Shown here piece by piece: positions 59,442-64,000 of a stretch of DNA of 64,000 bases. The notes beneath the pieces are model-generated. The model was not told the origin of the DNA and searched no databases. It saw nothing but the letters and a program-made list of their open reading frames with translations. How positions within the stretch are numbered: the stretch's first letter is position 1; each line of letters opens with the position of its first letter. This DNA comes from Bacteroides caecigallinarum (GTDB taxonomy: Bacteria > Bacteroidota > Bacteroidia > Bacteroidales > Bacteroidaceae): NCBI RefSeq assembly GCF_016902295.1, contig NZ_JACJLQ010000009.1:1-64000 (forward strand), read 5' to 3'. The position numbers and the translations under genes were made by a program.

Positions 59442-60671
59442 TTAGATACTTATCCTTTTCCGCATGATAACAAATATCTTCCTTTCCCCATTACGCTCTA
59501 TCTCCAAAGTAAGGCTCTTTGCTTGTCGGATATATGATTCTAATCTGCCGCTTGAAACGGACATTATGTCGAATTCGTTTGCTCCTTTATCAATAGCTAT
59601 AACCTTATCACCTAACATTAATCCTGCTTTTTCTGCCGGCCCATTTATTTCCAATGCCGTAACACAAATAGTATTGTTGCGGACATTAAGGCGTAAACCG
59701 AGTGAAGGCAGCCCGTCTTTAATGGGCTGAAGTGCCCCATCAGTACGTTTTTTGATATATAGATCTCCATTAGCAAGTATGAAATTGATCTTTCCGGCAA
59801 AGATGTTGCCAGCAACATTTCTGTCAATTGATGGTATGTAACTTAACGTACAGTCTGGTATGGCTATCCCATTACAAAACACGGTAATATCATGAAACTC
59901 CGCAATGGTATCGGTTAGCCCCTCTCTACGATAGTTGGTATACATTCTCGGTGTTTGGCGTTTTCGTAGCTTCTCATAAACGGTCTTGTCTATTATGATG
60001 TCATAATTCGAACCCAAATCAAACATCACGTTCAAAGTATCGGTCTGTTCACTATACAGCTGTAAATCATTTACAGATTCCTTTGTAAGAGTGAATCCTT
60101 TACTCTCATATTTCAACAACTGCTCATTGTCAGGTGCAAACATGACCATTTCATTGCTATCCAAATCAAATTTCCAACCTATGTTTTCCATGATGGCTCG
60201 TCCCAATACAGGTCTGTAAAGCGCATTATACATACCGTTATCTTTCGGAACTGACGTGAAAATAACTCCTTCCAGTTTACCATCTCCAAGAGTGATATCA
60301 TTCACTTTATATAGTTTTGAGAAGTAGGCTTGTTTGTAGAAGTTAAACGTTGGCATAGGCTTTCGCTTCCAGTATTCTGCTTCATATCGGTCAAGAATTT
60401 CTTGCTTAGCAAGCGAAGTAGATGCTTGTGTGTCAAATAAGAGTGTATCAGTATATTGACCGTTTATCGTAGCAACGACTCCAAAACAACCGTTTGGGTC
60501 ACGAATTATCGGGAAGGTCTGATGGAAATCTACACTTATATTTTCAACAGCCTTGCTCTGTTCTGCATTGAAATATCTAAGCCAAAAGATTATGTAAACA
60601 AAATATGCAAGCACACAGATAAATAGAACTGACAATATGCGGAATAAATAGCGGAAATATTTTTTTATCAT
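59442..60671 (-). CDS. membrane-anchored retropepsin-like protein with PDZ domain
   Basis: A 409-residue protein. One membrane helix (about 9-31) puts the rest in the periplasm. Two retropepsin-like repeats follow: LLFDTQASTSLAK (Asp 80) and VMFDLGSNYDIIID (Asp 218). The first motif has Gln where the usual DTG has Gly. The C-terminal PDZ domain (about 310-405) reads LGLRLNVRNNTICVTALEIN, then AEKAGLMLGDKVIAIDKG. It may be a peptidase that reads C-termini through PDZ, or a non-catalytic peptide binder. Confidence 0.78.
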   Translation of the reverse strand: MIKKYFRYLFRILSVLFICVLAYFVYIIFWLRYFNAEQSKAVENISVDFHQTFPIIRDPNGCFGVVATINGQYTDTLLFDTQASTSLAKQEILDRYEAEYWKRKPMPTFNFYKQAYFSKLYKVNDITLGDGKLEGVIFTSVPKDNGMYNALYRPVLGRAIMENIGWKFDLDSNEMVMFAPDNEQLLKYESKGFTLTKESVNDLQLYSEQTDTLNVMFDLGSNYDIIIDKTVYEKLRKRQTPRMYTNYRREGLTDTIAEFHDITVFCNGIAIPDCTLSYIPSIDRNVAGNIFAGKINFILANGDLYIKKRTDGALQPIKDGLPSLGLRLNVRNNTICVTALEINGPAEKAGLMLGDKVIAIDKGANEFDIMSVSSGRLESYIRQAKSLTLEIERNGERKIFVIMRKRISI

Positions 60672-60688
60672 ACAATTAAAAAAGTTTC

Positions 60689-61732
60689 TTAATTAAATAG
60701 TAAGAACATTCTTGAGGTTTGGGGAACACCGTAACCAATTTCACGATTAGGAGCAGAACTGTTCAATCCCGATGTATGCAGAAGATTGATAAGTTCTATC
60801 CGGCTCATTCGTTTGTATTCCAAAAGAGACGCACATAATCCGGCAATGACAGGGGCCGTATATGATGTTCCTCGGCGTGGAGGAGTTGCGTAAGCACATA
60901 CATCGGGCTTTATGTAACCGACTCCCTCATAGCCCATTGAACTGGAGCTGACACGGGTTGTACTGTCGGATTCAATGGCTCCAACGGATATTACCTCCCT
61001 GACATCAGCGGGGAAATTTGAGTAACGCCAAGGTTCGTCACCCTCGTTACCCATGCTCTGAATAAATATCAGGTTAGGATTGACTTGAAGCACACTGTCT
61101 ACAAATTGCGAAATACGAGAGTTATGTCCGTTGAGCATGGAGGGTGTGTAGCCGTCATAATCATCGAACACCGTATAACCGCATGAGCTTGTTATCACAT
61201 CTACATTGTGTGACAATAACCAGCGTATGGCATTCATCATACGATCTTCTTCTAATCGCAACTCCGTATCGAAGTCGTCAATCTGGGCCAAATAATATTC
61301 AGCATTCCATGCGAGCCCCTTAATTGTATCTCCAGATGAAAGGTAGCCGCCTATGCAGGCGCAGGAATAGGCTCCGTGGTCTCGTTCCCGACCAGATTCC
61401 TTGACGAAGAAATCAGTTGTGTCGCCGTCTATGAAATTGGCATAAGCCGCCACATGCATGTTTTTTGTCCATGAGCGTTGCCGCAATCCTCCGAATCCCG
61501 TATCCAACACTCCGATTTTAATTCCACGGCCACTGAGATTCAACGAATCGTATGATGCATCGACTATCATTGCCGGAGCTGTTGTATAGACACGTTTCCC
61601 GATAGACACATAATGTTCGGGAGGATCTGAAAAATCATTTCGTGTCAGATAATAACCCAGTATTAACAGTGTAACTAAGGAAAGCAATAGTATTCCACCA
61701 ATAATTCTAAGAACTGTTTTAAATGTTTTCAT
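60689..61732 (-). CDS. membrane-anchored S8 family (subtilisin-like) peptidase
   Basis: A 347-residue subtilase with a short N-terminal membrane helix (about 8-28). The triad is complete: Asp 77 (IGVLDTGF), His 119 (ERDHGAYS) and Ser 290 (RRGTSYTAPVIAGL), with the oxyanion Asn in SMGNEGD (229). There is no propeptide of normal size between the anchor and the catalytic domain. It lies 4 nt after the ABC ATPase gene and 17 nt before the retropepsin-like gene. Confidence 0.9.
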   Translation of the reverse strand: MKTFKTVLRIIGGILLLSLVTLLILGYYLTRNDFSDPPEHYVSIGKRVYTTAPAMIVDASYDSLNLSGRGIKIGVLDTGFGGLRQRSWTKNMHVAAYANFIDGDTTDFFVKESGRERDHGAYSCACIGGYLSSGDTIKGLAWNAEYYLAQIDDFDTELRLEEDRMMNAIRWLLSHNVDVITSSCGYTVFDDYDGYTPSMLNGHNSRISQFVDSVLQVNPNLIFIQSMGNEGDEPWRYSNFPADVREVISVGAIESDSTTRVSSSSMGYEGVGYIKPDVCAYATPPRRGTSYTAPVIAGLCASLLEYKRMSRIELINLLHTSGLNSSAPNREIGYGVPQTSRMFLLFN

Positions 61733-61736
61733 TGAC

Positions 61737-62408
61737 TTAATGTATTTTTATGTAGTTGTTATTCCCAAGAATATCCTGCTCTATCTCATCTATTGATGCT
61801 TGAATATATCTTTTTCGAATGGTATGACCATCCAGAAAATCAATCTCATCGCATAGTTCGTGTAATGTATTGATAAGATGCGATGAGATTATGACAGTCC
61901 TCCCTTTGTCCTTCAATTCGCGTATGATTCTCTTAAGTTGAATGCACCCGTAAAGGTCTATCCCATTGAAAGGTTCGTCAAGAATGTACAAATCATTATC
62001 CTGAAGGAGCAGGGACATAAGTGCAAGTTTCTTCTTCATCCCGGTGGAATAGTCCGAAGCGAATCTTTCCAATGGCAGTTGAAAGGCTTTGTTCAAGGAA
62101 TCTATGGCTTCAGCATCCATCTTCTTCCCTTTGGCTTTAATACAGAACTCAAGATACTCCTTTCCTGTGATAAGGGAGTAGAAGAAGCTTTCAGCCGGCA
62201 TGTAACCCACTGTCATTTTGGATGATTTCCTTATCTCACCGTCATAATCAGTTACTCCCATGATGCAGTTGAAAAGTGTAGTTTTCCCGGCTCCGTTTTC
62301 TCCCACCAATCCGTAGATTTTCCCGGATTCGTAAGAAACGGAAAGGTTGTCAAGGACTCTTGTCTTACCGTATGCTTTGCTCAATTCTTTTATATATATC
62401 AGTTCCAT
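61737..62408 (-). CDS. ABC transporter ATP-binding protein
   Basis: A 223-residue ABC ATPase: Walker A GLVGENGAGKTTLFN, signature YSTGMKKKLALMS, Walker B LYILDEPFNGIDL, H-loop IISSHL. The signature STGMK is the form seen in exporters of the CcmA/NatA/bacteriocin-immunity type. It overlaps the putative permease gene by 10 nt, so the two should form one transporter. Confidence 0.92.
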   Translation of the reverse strand: MELIYIKELSKAYGKTRVLDNLSVSYESGKIYGLVGENGAGKTTLFNCIMGVTDYDGEIRKSSKMTVGYMPAESFFYSLITGKEYLEFCIKAKGKKMDAEAIDSLNKAFQLPLERFASDYSTGMKKKLALMSLLLQDNDLYILDEPFNGIDLYGCIQLKRIIRELKDKGRTVIISSHLINTLHELCDEIDFLDGHTIRKRYIQASIDEIEQDILGNNNYIKIH

Positions 62409-63340
62409 ATATGTTTATATTTTTTCTTGACTGAAAGTGTAAGGCCTATATTCAAAGCCAAATAAAGAATTAGTATGACAGGGTTCAAAATAGAAACTAT
62501 AAACAACGGCAATGGGAGAAGTAGCCAGTATATTTCCATTACAATTTGTGTCTCAAAGGAAAATCTTGCTATTCCCATGTTCCAAAGATATAGTAATGCA
62601 GAAGAAAACAATACAAGACAGAAAAGTATAGCTTCTGCATCGTGTGTAAGCACAAGCATAAATAAAATGAACGGGAGCATGGTTATGAAGATATTCCTCA
62701 GGCCTGATTTTACCAGTGTCAGCTGATACATCCCGTAACTGTTATAGACAGAAAGTTCATGCTTCGGTGGCATTACCATATATGCCGTTCCCTGAATAGC
62801 TCCCCACAATATCAGGCATACTTTACAGAGATTGATATTGCCATGCAGTACCCCCATAAAAGACAGAAAGAGCAATACCGCATACAATGGTACTTGTTTT
62901 CGGAACATCCTTCTATACAGCAAATCCCCACTGTATAATAAAGGCATAGGCAGAACTATAGAATGAAACCTTACAGGGTGAATCCACGGCATAACTACCG
63001 CAGTCAGTATGATAACCGGTAAAGAAATGTGATTTGCAGCAATTATCCCCGAAATAATAAACGGTAATCCAAGCAATAAATATTCTGCCGTAAACAATCT
63101 TTTGATTCCTTGCACCTGTAAAGACAGAAACTCCTTGTCTTTTCTGCTGTTATGATACAGCCAGAGCATAAGCAGATAACACACCGGCAATACCCATACA
63201 CTCGTTACTTTCGTAAAAGCATAAAACAGGATGGCAGCGATACCGATAAGAAACAGACACCGGAACGGTCCGATGCCTGCAAATACACGCACAATCTGTT
63301 TTGAGCGTAGATTCATATAGAGTAATAAACTCTCCGTCAT
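62399..63340 (-). CDS. putative ABC transporter permease
   Basis: A 313-residue integral membrane protein with about nine or ten hydrophobic segments and no sequence motif recognised. Its 10-nt overlap with the ABC ATPase gene and its topology make it the likely permease. Segments include RCLFLIGIAAILFYAFTK and EIYWLLLPLPLFIVSILNPV. Confidence 0.72.
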   Translation of the reverse strand: MTESLLLYMNLRSKQIVRVFAGIGPFRCLFLIGIAAILFYAFTKVTSVWVLPVCYLLMLWLYHNSRKDKEFLSLQVQGIKRLFTAEYLLLGLPFIISGIIAANHISLPVIILTAVVMPWIHPVRFHSIVLPMPLLYSGDLLYRRMFRKQVPLYAVLLFLSFMGVLHGNINLCKVCLILWGAIQGTAYMVMPPKHELSVYNSYGMYQLTLVKSGLRNIFITMLPFILFMLVLTHDAEAILFCLVLFSSALLYLWNMGIARFSFETQIVMEIYWLLLPLPLFIVSILNPVILILYLALNIGLTLSVKKKYKHIWN

Positions 63341-63352
63341 AATCCCCGTCAG

Positions 63353-63958
63353 TTATTCTTCATCTGATTTATAACTGCACAAAGCCTTTCCGCTGTAATG
63401 GCGCAGTCTCCATACAATACTGGTTTCATCAAAGAAGAACATTATTGATAAAAGGCCAAAGTAACATATAGAAATATCACCTATTATAAAACCTAACAGC
63501 AAAGGGATATATCCGCATACACAATGTGCAAGGATATTAGCTATACGGAAATGAATTATCCTCACATCTCCTTTATAAAAAAAACGTATAGTATGGTTTC
63601 GCTTATTATGTATTACTGCAAATTTACTATATGACCGAGGATTGATTATAATATAAACGACGGCCTGAATTAACCAGTTCAATAAAATACCACAAAGCAC
63701 ACTGGCGAATATTACATACCTGCCTTTACTGAAATAATTCTCTGAAGTTACATTCAGACTTTCAGTTCCATAAATGGCAGAAAACAGCCACATCATCACT
63801 GGCAGGATAATAATGAATGCCACTATTGCTTTTAGATTTATTCTTTTAGGTTCTGTGAAGTCTATCATCACTTCCTCCCCTTCAGACCCTCTTCCGTACG
63901 AAATTAATGTTCCTTTTCCGGATGACTGTCCGCTAAAATATTTCTTAAACGCTTTCAT
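63353..63958 (-). CDS. membrane protein, possibly DUF3267-like
   Basis: A 201-residue protein with about four membrane segments (VAFIIILPVMMWLFSAIYG, IFASVLCGILLNWLIQAVVY, ILAHCVCGYIPLLLGFIIGD and ICYFGLLSIMFFF). The layout resembles DUF3267 putative zincins, but the HExxH expected of those is absent; AHCVCGY stands near that place. It is the first gene of the operon in view. CAAA at 63997-64000 could be the end of a -7 element (TTTG on the minus strand) cut by the window edge. Confidence 0.6.
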   Translation of the reverse strand: MKAFKKYFSGQSSGKGTLISYGRGSEGEEVMIDFTEPKRINLKAIVAFIIILPVMMWLFSAIYGTESLNVTSENYFSKGRYVIFASVLCGILLNWLIQAVVYIIINPRSYSKFAVIHNKRNHTIRFFYKGDVRIIHFRIANILAHCVCGYIPLLLGFIIGDISICYFGLLSIMFFFDETSIVWRLRHYSGKALCSYKSDEE

Positions 63959-64000
63959 ATCTATTGCATTTTTTCATCTTATTCTTTATCACACTGCAAA

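Overview
The window is chromosomal DNA from a member of the Bacteroidales, most like the Bacteroides/Phocaeicola group; the genus cannot be fixed by eye. The evidence is many promoters of the Bacteroidetes type (TTG or TTTG, about 20 nt, then TAnnTTTG), a general lack of Shine-Dalgarno sites, and gene families typical of the group (DUF4252, DUF3836, DUF3791/DUF3990, DUF2975, GHL10, exported M16 peptidases, FAT-type thioesterase in an ilv operon). No rRNA, tRNA or CRISPR array was seen.

Layout. 1-105 is the 3' end of a group II intron. 246-3444 is an N-degron cluster (clpS, clpA, aat). 3624-10919 holds an exported serine hydrolase and an AddAB-like helicase/nuclease pair. 11006-11127 is a candidate small RNA of three hairpins. 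11186-18155 is a nitroreductase and the branched-chain amino acid operon ilvD-ilvB-ilvN-thioesterase-ilvC, preceded by a promoter, a leader peptide rich in Ile, Leu and Val, and an attenuator. 18.3-29.6 kb is mixed: two tiny genes, an SDR oxidoreductase, a SWIM/SNF2 helicase, a nucleotidyltransferase, three GNAT acetyltransferases, a lipoprotein, an AraC regulator and a YczE-like/cytidylate-kinase-like fusion. 29.7-31.6 kb is an ECF sigma operon flanked by two DUF4252 genes. 31.8-46.2 kb is largely housekeeping: slyD, an M16 lipoprotein, a histidine phosphatase, a BadF-type kinase, a SIMPL protein, rpsA, an Lrp regulator, metY, a GHL10 hydrolase, an alcohol dehydrogenase and an exported Tpx.

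46.3-58.3 kb is the most unusual part. Four minus-strand genes (an M16 peptidase, a TraB/GumN protein, a DUF3836 protein and a carboxypeptidase-regulatory-domain protein) share one promoter design: three tandem 11-bp boxes, exactly 17 bp, then the -7 element. Two nearly identical histidine kinases lie between them with no response regulator in the window. One has lost its sensor domain by deletion and frameshift. Four related hairpin terminators show the region grew by duplication. It also holds four tandem DUF2975 genes with an XRE regulator and twin operators, and a decayed DUF3791/DUF3990 locus.

58.3-64 kb is a tight seven-gene minus-strand operon: membrane protein, putative permease, ABC ATPase, membrane-anchored subtilase, membrane-anchored retropepsin-like/PDZ protein, CPBP intramembrane protease and a small membrane protein. 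It looks like a peptide processing and transport system without a recognisable substrate in view.

Across the window several intergenic spacers hold short tandem repeats with periods of exactly 11 or 22 bp (18308, 19642, 29617, 42588, 51846), some with palindromic cores kept by paired changes.
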